57,098 bases of DNA from the IMG/VR virus record IMGVR_UViG_3300042934_000352, positions 1 through 57,098 of that record; one strand, 5' to 3'. Below the pieces are notes generated by a model that worked only from the letters and a program-made list of their open reading frames with translations, searched no databases and was not told where the DNA came from. A program made the translations under genes and the position numbers. Positions 39,147-47,434 of the stretch are shown one piece after another; position 1 is the stretch's first letter, and the number at the start of each line of letters is the position of its first letter. The DNA is from a virus.

Positions 39147-39932
39147 TTAAATAATTTGTTCTTTATCGAATACGATTAATTCATACATATCGGTGCTGGT
39201 CGGAGCTTTCAAAATTTCCATGTTAAGGTCTAACACTGCGGGTTCACCTTCTGAAGTAAATTGTAAGGAGAAGTTGTCCTCGAACTTGGCGTTAGGAATG
39301 TTGATTTGACCATTAAAGCTTTTCTTTGTAAAAATATCTGTCACGAGTACATCAATTGATACACGAAACGACTTTCCGAAAGAGTCTGCTGTAACTTTGA
39401 TAGTCTTAGCATCAGAAGCAGTATCAGCTTTATAGTAAACTCGGATTTTAGTAGAATTTGCAACAGATGTGTGGAAAGTCAAAACCTTAGCGTTAATCGA
39501 GTATTCTAAGGCATTTGTCCCCGGAGTACCTAAAGTATATTCTTGACCGTTAGTACCATCAGCATTAACTTTAAAAACTGAAATTAAAGCACCTTTCGGA
39601 GTTTTTGCTAAAGTAATAGTGTTAGAAGTTACGCTTTGCACTTCATTTAAATCAACTGTTTTGACACCAGAAACAAGGTCGTTACCAGTTAACATCGCAA
39701 CGGCTTTATTGTCGAAAATTGCGTCCTGCATGACAAGTTTCGCTTCTCTGTTTGAGCTGAAACCCACTATCTTAGCATTTCCGCGACCACCTCGGCTATA
39801 TTGTGTTTCTCCAGTTGTGTCGATTGATGTCGATTTTAAAGTAGAGAGAGTAACGATCGCTTTATTTGTTACTAAGTCAAAGAAACTTACATCTCCTGAC
39901 TCTGAAATTGCCCACTGATTAGGTGTTGCCAT
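39147..39932 (-). CDS. Major tail tube protein
   Basis: A 261-residue protein opening MATPNQWAISESGDVSFFDL, followed by repeated beta strands and turns (TLKSTSIDTTGETQYSRGGRGNAKIVGF, KSFRVSIDVLVTDIFTKKSFNGQINIPNAKFEDNFSLQF), ending MYELIVFDKEQII. Pattern, size, place after connector genes and the strong terminator point to the tail tube. The strand layout TGETQYSRGG is typical of Gram-positive siphovirus tubes. An Ig-like insertion is possible in the middle (YTLGTPGTNALEYS). Confidence 0.75.
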   Translation of the reverse strand: MATPNQWAISESGDVSFFDLVTNKAIVTLSTLKSTSIDTTGETQYSRGGRGNAKIVGFSSNREAKLVMQDAIFDNKAVAMLTGNDLVSGVKTVDLNEVQSVTSNTITLAKTPKGALISVFKVNADGTNGQEYTLGTPGTNALEYSINAKVLTFHTSVANSTKIRVYYKADTASDAKTIKVTADSFGKSFRVSIDVLVTDIFTKKSFNGQINIPNAKFEDNFSLQFTSEGEPAVLDLNMEILKAPTSTDMYELIVFDKEQII

Positions 39933-39965
39933 TTATAAATCATTCCTTTCTTATTTGTGTTAAAT

Positions 39966-40688
39966 TTATATCTTAATAACGTTAGCCCAATTAATATCAG
40001 GCAACTTTATTTTCGATTGATCTACGTTTCCTGTGTAAATACCAGTTGTAATTTGGTAGTAATTATCTATCAATCCTAATCGAAAATACATATCGTATAA
40101 TTGATAGATTGTTAGACTTAATGTTTTTTCAATACCGTGTGTGCGACAAGAAACAGCAGATAGAATACTATGAAGATTGATTTTTTCTTCCTTCTTAACT
40201 GATTTCGCTGCTAATTCGCGTTTCTTACGCATCTTTTCCCAAAATGATTTTACTTCATCATCTGCATATACAATTTTTTCTTCCTTCTTCTCCTGAATAA
40301 AGTTGCCAATCTTAGCTACTTTCTTAATCATCATCCATTTCTCCTCGGTGAAAACTGTATCCTCACGCAATTCATCGAAATAGATAACTCCTTCGTCCGT
40401 AACTTTCATTTCCTTATTCAAGAAAAGTTTAAAGGCTTTTGTTACTGTGTCACGGAAATAATGGTCATAAAAAATAGAAGTCACAAAGACTTCTAAGTCA
40501 GTATACTCATCAATTCCATCACGATTATTCAAGTAATCTTTGTTGAAGAGTAGCATTGACAAATACTCATTATGTTTACTTTCACCCATCCGAATAATCT
40601 CACGAACAGTAGGTAACTGAAACTGACCAATTCCAACATCAATAGGCTCATTTGCTAGTAGTCTTAAATGAATATCTGAATCTATCAT
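39966..40688 (-). CDS. Head-tail region protein of unknown function (240 aa)
   Basis: A mostly helical protein: LLANEPIDVGIGQFQLPTVREII at the N terminus (typical of tail assembly or gp15-like proteins), a charged middle (IQEKKEEKIVYADDEVKSFWEKMRKKREL), and INLHSILSAVSCRTHGIEKTLSLTIYQLYDMYFRLGLI near the C terminus. The ATG overlaps the stop of the preceding gene by four bases. It could be an assembly chaperone; the family is not certain. Confidence 0.55.
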   Translation of the reverse strand: MIDSDIHLRLLANEPIDVGIGQFQLPTVREIIRMGESKHNEYLSMLLFNKDYLNNRDGIDEYTDLEVFVTSIFYDHYFRDTVTKAFKLFLNKEMKVTDEGVIYFDELREDTVFTEEKWMMIKKVAKIGNFIQEKKEEKIVYADDEVKSFWEKMRKKRELAAKSVKKEEKINLHSILSAVSCRTHGIEKTLSLTIYQLYDMYFRLGLIDNYYQITTGIYTGNVDQSKIKLPDINWANVIKI

Positions 40689-41182
40689 TTCTTAAACTCC
40701 ACAAAATCATATTCAAACCGATACGCCACATGTTGACTAGGTGTTCTTCCAATTGTCCTACGCTTCACGAAATCCATCTTCCAACTACCAGTCACATATT
40801 CCATAGCAAATAACTGTTTCAGCCTATCTTCAATCCTAGCCGAACGGAAATCACCATTCTCGAAATCAACATGACAAAACACATCAAATATGACACTTTG
40901 ATTTACATACATGTGATTACCTCTGTTGGCATATCCGTCACCAAGATAAACAAACAACTTGCACGATTCCAGATTAGTTAAATCACTTTCTTTAGGAACG
41001 AGCATAATCTTGTCATTTCGTATTTCCCACGTTTCGTCAATGTCAAGTAAATTTGGTAATGAAGGGTCTAACGGATCGGGTGTGTTTGATTTTTTGGGTT
41101 TATAGTGCAATAGCCTCAACAATTCCTCATCATTCCATAGAACTTTGAGAATATCTTGTATGTTTTTATACGCCCCCATCAT
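40685..41182 (-). CDS. Tail terminator/neck-type protein (165 aa)
   Basis: Position four genes after the capsid protein and just before the tail region fits a tail terminator or neck protein. It begins MMGAYKNIQDILKVLWNDEELLRLLHYKP and contains SVIFDVFCHVDFENGDFRSARIEDRLKQLF, which resembles the strand-helix arrangement of tail completion proteins. The final VAYRFEYDFVEFKK ends overlapping the next start. Assigned by position and fold-like pattern only. Confidence 0.6.
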   Translation of the reverse strand: MMGAYKNIQDILKVLWNDEELLRLLHYKPKKSNTPDPLDPSLPNLLDIDETWEIRNDKIMLVPKESDLTNLESCKLFVYLGDGYANRGNHMYVNQSVIFDVFCHVDFENGDFRSARIEDRLKQLFAMEYVTGSWKMDFVKRRTIGRTPSQHVAYRFEYDFVEFKK

Positions 41183-41810
41183 TAATCACCCTTTCACCTG
41201 TAACGGTTATAACACCTTTACCATTAATCACTCTTGAGTAGTCAATGAATGTAATCTTGTATCTTGATTTGTACATGTCAAATTCTTGGTTTTCTTGTAG
41301 ACTGTCAGATTCTTGATATTTCAATGTTACCGCTATGCTATCTTGTGGGTTAGTCATTTGGTCAACCATACCTTTGAAGAAGTATCTAGGCTCTACGATG
41401 CAAGGCTCTTGTTTGGTAGATTCAACTGTTTCAAATTCAGGTCTGCCATATTCGTCTGTTCCCACTAAGACGGAAGCTTTATTCATTTGGATAGGGAAGG
41501 TGGAGTTGCAAAGTTTCATTTCTGCTTTTCTATAAATCTTGTTATCTTCAGGTAATGTAATAATCAACCAATGCAGATCACCTTGTTTTAATACGTTACC
41601 TCGTTCAATGTCAGCAATTTGACCAATGACTTGTTTAGTTTCACTGTCAGCATCATGTTTTTGGTAGATTAAAACTCTGGAATTAATGGTTTCATTGATT
41701 GTTACATCAAAACCTTCAAAGCCACTTAATGAATGCTCAAGGAGTAGCAATCCATCATGAGATAGTTTTTCATTTGTGTTAGTGTTGTGATAGTTTCTAT
41801 AATCTCTCAT
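41166..41810 (-). CDS. Head closure/connector-type protein (214 aa)
   Basis: ATG 41810 follows GTGGTGATAACA; a TTG six codons upstream (41828) is possible but would overlap the previous gene more. The product is beta-rich (LLLLEHSLSGFEGFDVTINETINSRVLIYQ, KQGDLHWLIITLPEDNKIYRKAEMKLCNS) with several turn motifs. Order and size suggest a head-tail closure protein, but no motif proves it. It overlaps both neighbours, as is common in connector gene groups. Confidence 0.55.
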   Translation of the reverse strand: MRDYRNYHNTNTNEKLSHDGLLLLEHSLSGFEGFDVTINETINSRVLIYQKHDADSETKQVIGQIADIERGNVLKQGDLHWLIITLPEDNKIYRKAEMKLCNSTFPIQMNKASVLVGTDEYGRPEFETVESTKQEPCIVEPRYFFKGMVDQMTNPQDSIAVTLKYQESDSLQENQEFDMYKSRYKITFIDYSRVINGKGVITVTGERVINDGGV

Positions 41811-42042
41811 TGTTATCACCACATTCAATGTGTATATGACTTGTTAATTTAGAAATATCAGCACTAACAGTTAATAATACATCTCTGATTTCGGCTAATT
41901 CTGGTTCATCCAATAACTTTTTATGAAGATATTCTTCAAGAAGATAAAGTATAGAATTGTTACGCTTACTTAACCTTGAACAGTAACTATATAGACTTTC
42001 CATTTCATCAGACTTATCAACTTTTACCTTAATTTCGATCAT
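41797..42042 (-). CDS. Small helical protein of the connector cluster (81 aa)
   Basis: Begins MIEIKVKVDKSDEMESLYSYCSRLSKRNNSILYLLEEYLHKKLLDEPELAEIRD. It appears helical with no metal site. It overlaps the preceding gene by four bases and the next start by fourteen, so it is cotranslated with head-tail connector parts. Function unknown. Confidence 0.6.
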   Translation of the reverse strand: MIEIKVKVDKSDEMESLYSYCSRLSKRNNSILYLLEEYLHKKLLDEPELAEIRDVLLTVSADISKLTSHIHIECGDNNERL

Positions 42043-42434
42043 AAGAAATCACTCTCCATATACATAATTAACGAATCAATTGTTCGTTGTTGTTCTTTTA
42101 CGGAGGTTTCTAATGATTTCAATTGCGTACCAAAGTTTTTCAAGCCTACATCTTTTGAAAATGGTTGCCATAATGATTCAAAGTATGTCTTTTGATTAAT
42201 TAAGAATATCAATCGGATATAGTGTACAAGGACTAACAAAAGGTCATTACTTAATTCTTTGTCAAGTGTTTCATTTATATCATCACAAACTACTTCTTCA
42301 CGTAGACGATTGTTGAAATGCATAACACCATTTCGAATAGTCTCATATATTTTTTCAGGCGTTTGTGGCAAGTCAATATCTGAAACCTTGCAGTTATTTA
42401 AGAATGTCTGCCATACTTGATCGTAAGAGGTCAT
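42039..42434 (-). CDS. Head-tail connector-type protein (131 aa)
   Basis: A helical protein (MTSYDQVWQTFLNNCKVSDIDLPQTPEKIYETIRNGVMHFNNRLREEV ... ELSNDLLLVLVHYIRLIFLINQKTYFESLWQPFSKDVGLKNF). The pattern of a start resembling a DNA-packaging adaptor (gp6-like), two helices and a last coiled segment fits a connector. It lies between the capsid and tail-closure genes, as expected. ATG follows AGGGGTGAATAAAA. Confidence 0.6.
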   Translation of the reverse strand: MTSYDQVWQTFLNNCKVSDIDLPQTPEKIYETIRNGVMHFNNRLREEVVCDDINETLDKELSNDLLLVLVHYIRLIFLINQKTYFESLWQPFSKDVGLKNFGTQLKSLETSVKEQQRTIDSLIMYMESDFL

Positions 42435-42447
42435 TTTTATTCACCCC

Positions 42448-42915
42448 TTAATCTTCAAATAGAATATCTTGTTTTACTCCGTACCAATCAGAAATAAACT
42501 TTAACTTAGAATTAGCATCTAATTCAATTTCTTTTGCAACGTCAACAAAGAATTTCTTCTCTTGTTTGTTAGTGATTTTGTTTAGTTCTGTCTTCATTTT
42601 ATTAAAGTTACCTTCGAGAATTTTTATTGCTTCTTCTTTTGTGTGTGAGTTATTGCGGTATTCTTCAACATCATCAATAGATTCTACTACTTCTTTTGCT
42701 GTTGGAGTATCCTCGATAATTTTTAATTCGCCATCTCTAAAACACATACTATTCAACAATAAATATTCTACTACTTCAGAAGGTAAAGGCTTTATATCAA
42801 CTTTAAGACCTTTGCTTCCAGCCCAAATATAAGTTTTTAAACCACCTGTATTAGTTGGATAGTTAACAATATACTGTGATGTTCTTTGTCTTGCTACTTT
42901 AATTAATTCTTCCAT
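42448..42915 (-). CDS. Unknown head-region protein (155 aa)
   Basis: Begins MEELIKVARQRTSQYIVNYPTNTGGLKTYIWAGSKGLKVDIKPLPSEVVEYLLLN, then helices rich in Glu and Lys (EEAIKILEGNFNKMKTELNKITNKQEKKFF). It is separated from the capsid gene by a terminator, and has a strong GGAGGAAATGACAA site. It could be a capsid-associated or connector part; no family recognised. Confidence 0.55.
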   Translation of the reverse strand: MEELIKVARQRTSQYIVNYPTNTGGLKTYIWAGSKGLKVDIKPLPSEVVEYLLLNSMCFRDGELKIIEDTPTAKEVVESIDDVEEYRNNSHTKEEAIKILEGNFNKMKTELNKITNKQEKKFFVDVAKEIELDANSKLKFISDWYGVKQDILFED

Positions 42916-42944
42916 TTGTCATTTCCTCCTTAGTTATCCTATAG

Positions 42945-42970
42945 AAAAAGAGAGAGGACTAAGCCTCTCC
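42945..42970 (-). terminator. Minus-strand terminator after the major capsid gene
   Basis: GAGAGG (minus, 42969-42964) pairs with CCTCTC (42957-42952), extended by GCTTAGT, followed by TTTTTC. It could lower expression of downstream connector genes relative to the capsid protein. Confidence 0.78.
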
Positions 42971-42979
42971 CAATTCAAA

Positions 42980-43993
42980 TTATAGAGTGATAGAATCGTC
43001 TTTCACGTAACCAATAGCTTGACCGAAAATTAATTCGATGTCAGCGTCTTGTACTAACTTAAGTTTGATACGCTCGTCTTCGATATCTTGTTCAGTCATT
43101 TGACGTAATCCACCAAATTCAACAACTACGAACGGCTTTTGAGAAACTGAACCAGCAAACATGTAACCAGTGTTTACAGGAAGTTCAACAGCAGTGTTAG
43201 CATCATTGATGAATGGGTTTACTAAGTTAACAGCGTCAGTACGAGCAATCTTAGTGATATTTAAAGCTTCACGAAGTTCGTCTTTTACTTTGTCGCTTAA
43301 AAGTTCTTTGTAAGTAGCATCAGAAGTTTGTTTCATTGCGAAATGGTCAATTAATAAAGTGTCAGCAACGAATACTGGACGACCACCATAACGAGCAAGA
43401 ACTGAAGCTAATTTGTTGTATTGTACTAAAGTTGCATTAGTAGCAGATAAAACGTTAGCAGCAGGGATGTCTCCACCTGCAACAGCAGCAGTGATTAATT
43501 TGTTAATAGTGTCAAGGTATAAACGAACTTTTGCATTAGCAATATCGTTGATTAAAGTACGAAGACTAGCTTCAGCATCTTGAATCATTCCGAATGGCTC
43601 ATAGTAGAAACCAGTTGAGAATGTACGAGGCACAGCGATTTCTGACTTTTTACCTTCTACACGCACTAAATCAACGCCTGAACCGTTAGCAGACCAACGA
43701 ACTTTAGCTTTAGATTTTTGTGGAATTTCATACTTTACAATTTGATCACGAGCAGCAGTTTTAACATCAGCAAAAATGCTAATCATGTCAGTAACGATTG
43801 GCTTTGCAATTTCATCAGCTTTTTGAACTACTAAGTTATTGAATTGGTGTAGTAAAGAAGGGTCTGGATTAAAAGAACCATCACCGAATACACGCTTTGC
43901 GAATTCTTGAATATCACGACCATCATTTTCTTCCATTTTCCCATTATATACACGAGAGAATAATCCTTTTAATTTATTTGTATCTAGTGCCAT
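42980..43993 (-). CDS. Major capsid protein (HK97-fold type)
   Basis: A 337-residue protein in the right place and size, with a helical N-arm (MALDTNKLKGLFSRVYNGKMEENDGRDIQEFAKRVFG), central IPRTFSTGFYYEPF-like strand (AVPRTFSTGFYYEPFGMIQDAEASLRTLINDIA), and TGYMFAGSVSQKPFVVVEFGGLRQM near the end. The long E-loop-like region and a GGRPVFVADTLLIDHFAM motif are typical of capsid proteins of Bacillus siphoviruses. A strong GGAGGTTTTTT site lies before the ATG, and a terminator after the gene. Scaffold and protease are encoded upstream. Confidence 0.82.
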   Translation of the reverse strand: MALDTNKLKGLFSRVYNGKMEENDGRDIQEFAKRVFGDGSFNPDPSLLHQFNNLVVQKADEIAKPIVTDMISIFADVKTAARDQIVKYEIPQKSKAKVRWSANGSGVDLVRVEGKKSEIAVPRTFSTGFYYEPFGMIQDAEASLRTLINDIANAKVRLYLDTINKLITAAVAGGDIPAANVLSATNATLVQYNKLASVLARYGGRPVFVADTLLIDHFAMKQTSDATYKELLSDKVKDELREALNITKIARTDAVNLVNPFINDANTAVELPVNTGYMFAGSVSQKPFVVVEFGGLRQMTEQDIEDERIKLKLVQDADIELIFGQAIGYVKDDSITL

Positions 43994-44028
43994 TATTAAA
44001 AAACCTCCTAATTATAGTATAATTTATA

Positions 44029-44565
44029 TTAAGCTTTTGTTACTTCTAAACGTACGACAGCCTTGCCTAAAGTGTAATCTAAGTCAGCTTCGTTAGAAAC
44101 TACAACGAATTGAGCAGAAGAAGTTGCATAGTCAGCATGAGGTGTACCAGCAGCAGAAAGAATAAATTTCTTAGTAGTTACATCAAAGTGAGCAACTTGA
44201 CCAACTGCAACAGCAGATTGTCCAGCATTTAATGAGAATGCAGAAGTGTCAAAACGAGTATAACCCGGCTCTAAAACTACGATTCTAGCAGCTTCTCCAA
44301 CAGCGTTGTAGAAATCTACCATTTCTTCACCCATGTAACGTGCTTCTGGAGATGCGATTAAATATGCTTTGTTTCCTTTTGCTGCTAATTGCTTTGCAGT
44401 ACGTTCACCTTCAGCGTTAAACCCAAGTTCAACAAGTGTAAATTGGTCAACGTCTGATCCTACGATAACTGCACCGTGAGCAACAGTTTTAACCTTTAAA
44501 TTCGATAGATTTCCAACCTCGTGATTTCCACGCTCTGTTAGAGTTTTTAATTGACGAGTAGCCAT
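44029..44565 (-). CDS. Head decoration/capsid-associated protein (178 aa)
   Basis: A beta-rich, Ala/Val/Gly-rich protein placed directly before the capsid gene. It begins MATRQLKTLTERGNHEVGNLSNLKVKTVAHGAVIVGSDVDQFTLVELGF and contains RYMGEEMVDFYNAVGEAARIVVLEPGYTRFDTSAFSLN. Size, composition and order (protease/scaffold, this, capsid) match decoration or head-stabilising proteins. No sequence proof of the interaction is visible. Confidence 0.68.
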   Translation of the reverse strand: MATRQLKTLTERGNHEVGNLSNLKVKTVAHGAVIVGSDVDQFTLVELGFNAEGERTAKQLAAKGNKAYLIASPEARYMGEEMVDFYNAVGEAARIVVLEPGYTRFDTSAFSLNAGQSAVAVGQVAHFDVTTKKFILSAAGTPHADYATSSAQFVVVSNEADLDYTLGKAVVRLEVTKA

Positions 44566-44594
44566 TTATAAATTCCTCCTTGATATTATTGTTT

Positions 44595-45863
44595 TTATAG
44601 TGAATATCTGCTTTCAAAGTCAATGTCAACCGGAATTAATTTTTCACGTTTGTTGGCCACTTCTCTGATAACAGCGTCTTCAGTATTTGATTCTACAGAA
44701 ACTTCCACTAACTCTACTAACATAGAATTAAGTTGAAGTACCGCTTGTTTACCATCTTCATTTTCATAAACTGCTTTCTTAACTAATTCTTGAACTTCTG
44801 CAGAATCAAACTTTTCAGCAGCTTTTAAAGCAGTAAACTTCTTTGCATAAAACTCTTTCTTTTCGTTTAATGCTTTCTCGAAGTTTTCTTGATCAACTTG
44901 TTCTTTGAAAGGTTTTAATTCTTCAACCACAGAGTTCAATTGAACAAGTTTGTCAGTCGCCTCATTAAGTTTAGTTAATAATGAATCATTTTCAGTTGTT
45001 AAAGAAGTTACTTTTTCAGTTAATTCATTTATTTGATTTTGCAGTTGAGTTAATTGATCATTTTCTTCAACGACTTCTTCTTGAGATTGTTCTACAACCT
45101 CTTCAACTGATTCTTCAATTGTTTCCTCGACTGTTACATCTTCGACATTAGTTTCTTCTACTACTTCACTAACTTCTTGAATTACTTTCTCATCTTCCAC
45201 TGTTTCACCTTCTTTACTAGCGTCTTGGTCAATAGCTTGTGCTACCAATTTTGTAAGTTTTGATACGTCATAAGCAGGGTAAACCTTTGAGTGATTTCCT
45301 CTAGATTCTGAATTTAATAGACAATGACCTTCGTATACATATGAAAGAATTTCTTCTATTCCATCTTTAACTGCGTAACTGTCGTATAAAATCTCCATAC
45401 TTGAAACAACATCAACACCTGAATCAACCCATTCTTTCAATAAACCAATTACATTAGGAAATCTAGATGCCCATAAAATACCTTTACCAGCAACAACTTC
45501 TTTTTGATTTCCGTTTTCATCAGTAATAGTTGTGATGTAAGCATCCTCATTAAACACACCAATTGGAACAGTATTTAACCCAACCATTAAATCTCCAGTA
45601 TCTCTATCCTCATCAATATAAACTTCATGAGAACCTAAAGCATCGTCTTTCGCTCCAGCCTCAGAAACAGAGTAGTATTTTGCAACAATAGGCATATCCT
45701 TAAGGGTATGTAATGTTTTATGTGCAGTTTCTTTGGATATAAAAGCTTTATTATGACTTACTTCAAAATCATGAAGGATAAACTCACAATCTTTTCTTGT
45801 AGGATTGTTAGAATCGGTAATTGAATTCAACTTAATGTCGAATAAATGTCTCTTCTTATCCAA
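44595..45863 (-). CDS. Capsid maturation protease fused to scaffold-like domain
   Basis: Residues 1-215 resemble a prohead protease-like domain (FILHDFEVSHNKAFISKETAHKTL, DALGSHEVYIDEDRDTGDLMVGLN, YEGHCLLNSESRGNHSKVYPAYD). A Glu/Val-rich stretch (about 225-275, EEVVEQSQEEVVEEND-type) leads to a coiled coil (QLQNQINELTEKVTSLTTENDSLLTKL), then a charged C-terminal segment. TTG 45863 is chosen because GAAGGAGGTGAGAAA lies just before it; ATG 45887 has no site and sits inside the interval from the portal stop. Protease-scaffold fusions exist in several phages; catalytic residues are not certain here. Confidence 0.68.
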   Translation of the reverse strand: MDKKRHLFDIKLNSITDSNNPTRKDCEFILHDFEVSHNKAFISKETAHKTLHTLKDMPIVAKYYSVSEAGAKDDALGSHEVYIDEDRDTGDLMVGLNTVPIGVFNEDAYITTITDENGNQKEVVAGKGILWASRFPNVIGLLKEWVDSGVDVVSSMEILYDSYAVKDGIEEILSYVYEGHCLLNSESRGNHSKVYPAYDVSKLTKLVAQAIDQDASKEGETVEDEKVIQEVSEVVEETNVEDVTVEETIEESVEEVVEQSQEEVVEENDQLTQLQNQINELTEKVTSLTTENDSLLTKLNEATDKLVQLNSVVEELKPFKEQVDQENFEKALNEKKEFYAKKFTALKAAEKFDSAEVQELVKKAVYENEDGKQAVLQLNSMLVELVEVSVESNTEDAVIREVANKREKLIPVDIDFESRYSL

Positions 45864-45893
45864 TTTCTCACCTCCTTCAGAGGACATTTTTCA

Positions 45894-47423
45894 TTAAGTT
45901 GGAGTACTGTTTCCGTCAGTTGTTTTGGATTTAATAGTGTTCTCATTATCAGAATTATCCTCAGATGGTCTACCTGCATCTTCACCATTCATAGTGAAAG
46001 AACTTTGATAAGGTTTAATCTTTTCTTGTAATTTGAGTTCTTCAGTTTCATAAAGAGTTTGCTCAAGATAAGACTCCCACGAAACACCTGCAATATTATC
46101 AACGACATGTTTAATTGACCAACCTTTATCATTAAGTTTAGAAAGAATATCAATCTTTTCCTTAAGAGTAAGAGGGGTTTCCTTGTCATATGTCATATAA
46201 TAATTATCTCTTTGGTTACTAGGTAATATTAAGTTAATTAACTTTTGGTATATTTCTTGCTCAATATCTTCAAGCATTACTGCAATCCGTTTGTAAATAG
46301 TATCTAAATTAAGTTTAGCAGTGGCGAAATTTCCACCTGTACCATTTAATATTGATCCTGAAATACCATAAGCAGATTGAATATCACCATTGATATGCTC
46401 GAACTTTTTACCATCTAAACCATCCGTCTTAACATCAGGAAATTCAATCTTTGCAAAATCAGGTATAGAAACAACGGTGATTCCATTTGAGTTATTCTTT
46501 TCTAAAGCTGATTTAACTCCACTATGAACTTTTTGTTTTACTGGTTTAGGTAGTTTCATATTAGAATAGTCATTGTTTTTATCACCAGTACCAATATGAC
46601 CAATAGTTAAAACTGCAACAGCGTTAATAATCTTATTTGCTATTGAACGTTCTACATCTTTAAGTTTCTTCTTATGAAGAACATCATATAATCCGGGAGT
46701 TACCCAAGAAGTACCTAAGCCTTGATTTCGTTTAAGAGTGCCTGTTCGTAAGACAAATGTTCTGTCTTGTGGTAATTCCTTATACTTATACTTTTTTCTA
46801 TCACTCTTGTAATTTTGAAAATCAGTTTCCTTAATATAAGGGGAGAGGTTGTCGAATTGAGATTTTCTATAATCATCACTCATTGTAGAAAAATACTCCA
46901 TATCGACTACACATACCCAATCACCATTTCTACGAAATGCAGGGAATACAAGTTTTACATCATCAAAGATATAAGGATACGGATTCGATTTAGCACCTAA
47001 CCAAATTCCAACAAGTGTACCAGCAGTTGCATTTTGTTTAAGTGTGTCTCTAGTCAAACGCTTGTGTTTAACCTTGTGCAAGGCTTTATTGATAATACCA
47101 ATATATTTATCATTACTTTTCGGCTTATCAAATGAATCAATTTTATAATTCAAAGTAGGGAGAGCTTCAATCAATTCAAACAATTGATGAATTTCTGCCG
47201 ATGAAATGTAATAATATTGTGCCAAGTCCTCGATTTCTTTTTGGAATTCGTCAGGATTGGCAAAGTATTCTTTTAATTTTTCAGAATCAACTTCATTGAT
47301 AATTCCTTGTGAGAAAATCTTTGAAATGAATCCATCTGCAAATGATGATATATATTCTTTATAATCATTTGTTGCACGTAAATATTCTTCTGATTCAGTA
47401 TCAACTGTTATTATTTCGTTCAT
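45894..47423 (-). CDS. Portal protein
   Basis: Forms the ring for DNA entry and exit at one capsid vertex. A 509-residue protein, between terminase and protease/scaffold, with a helical wing, a central region with KLVFPAFRRNGDWVCVVDMEYFSTMSDDYRKSQFDNLSPYI, and a C-terminal helical crown (GLGTSWVTPGLYDVLHKKKLKDVERSIANKIINAVAVLTIG). GTGGNFATAKLNLDTIYKRIAVMLEDIEQEIYQKLIN fits the conserved stem and clip segment. The C-terminal 30 residues are disordered (GEDAGRPSEDNSDNEN). Confidence 0.82.
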   Translation of the reverse strand: MNEIITVDTESEEYLRATNDYKEYISSFADGFISKIFSQGIINEVDSEKLKEYFANPDEFQKEIEDLAQYYYISSAEIHQLFELIEALPTLNYKIDSFDKPKSNDKYIGIINKALHKVKHKRLTRDTLKQNATAGTLVGIWLGAKSNPYPYIFDDVKLVFPAFRRNGDWVCVVDMEYFSTMSDDYRKSQFDNLSPYIKETDFQNYKSDRKKYKYKELPQDRTFVLRTGTLKRNQGLGTSWVTPGLYDVLHKKKLKDVERSIANKIINAVAVLTIGHIGTGDKNNDYSNMKLPKPVKQKVHSGVKSALEKNNSNGITVVSIPDFAKIEFPDVKTDGLDGKKFEHINGDIQSAYGISGSILNGTGGNFATAKLNLDTIYKRIAVMLEDIEQEIYQKLINLILPSNQRDNYYMTYDKETPLTLKEKIDILSKLNDKGWSIKHVVDNIAGVSWESYLEQTLYETEELKLQEKIKPYQSSFTMNGEDAGRPSEDNSDNENTIKSKTTDGNSTPT

Positions 47424-47434
47424 TGTTTCACCTC

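Noticed and set aside
45864-45887. ATG 45887 as start of the protease-scaffold gene
   Set aside because: It has no ribosome binding site, while GGAGGTGA lies between it and TTG 45863.
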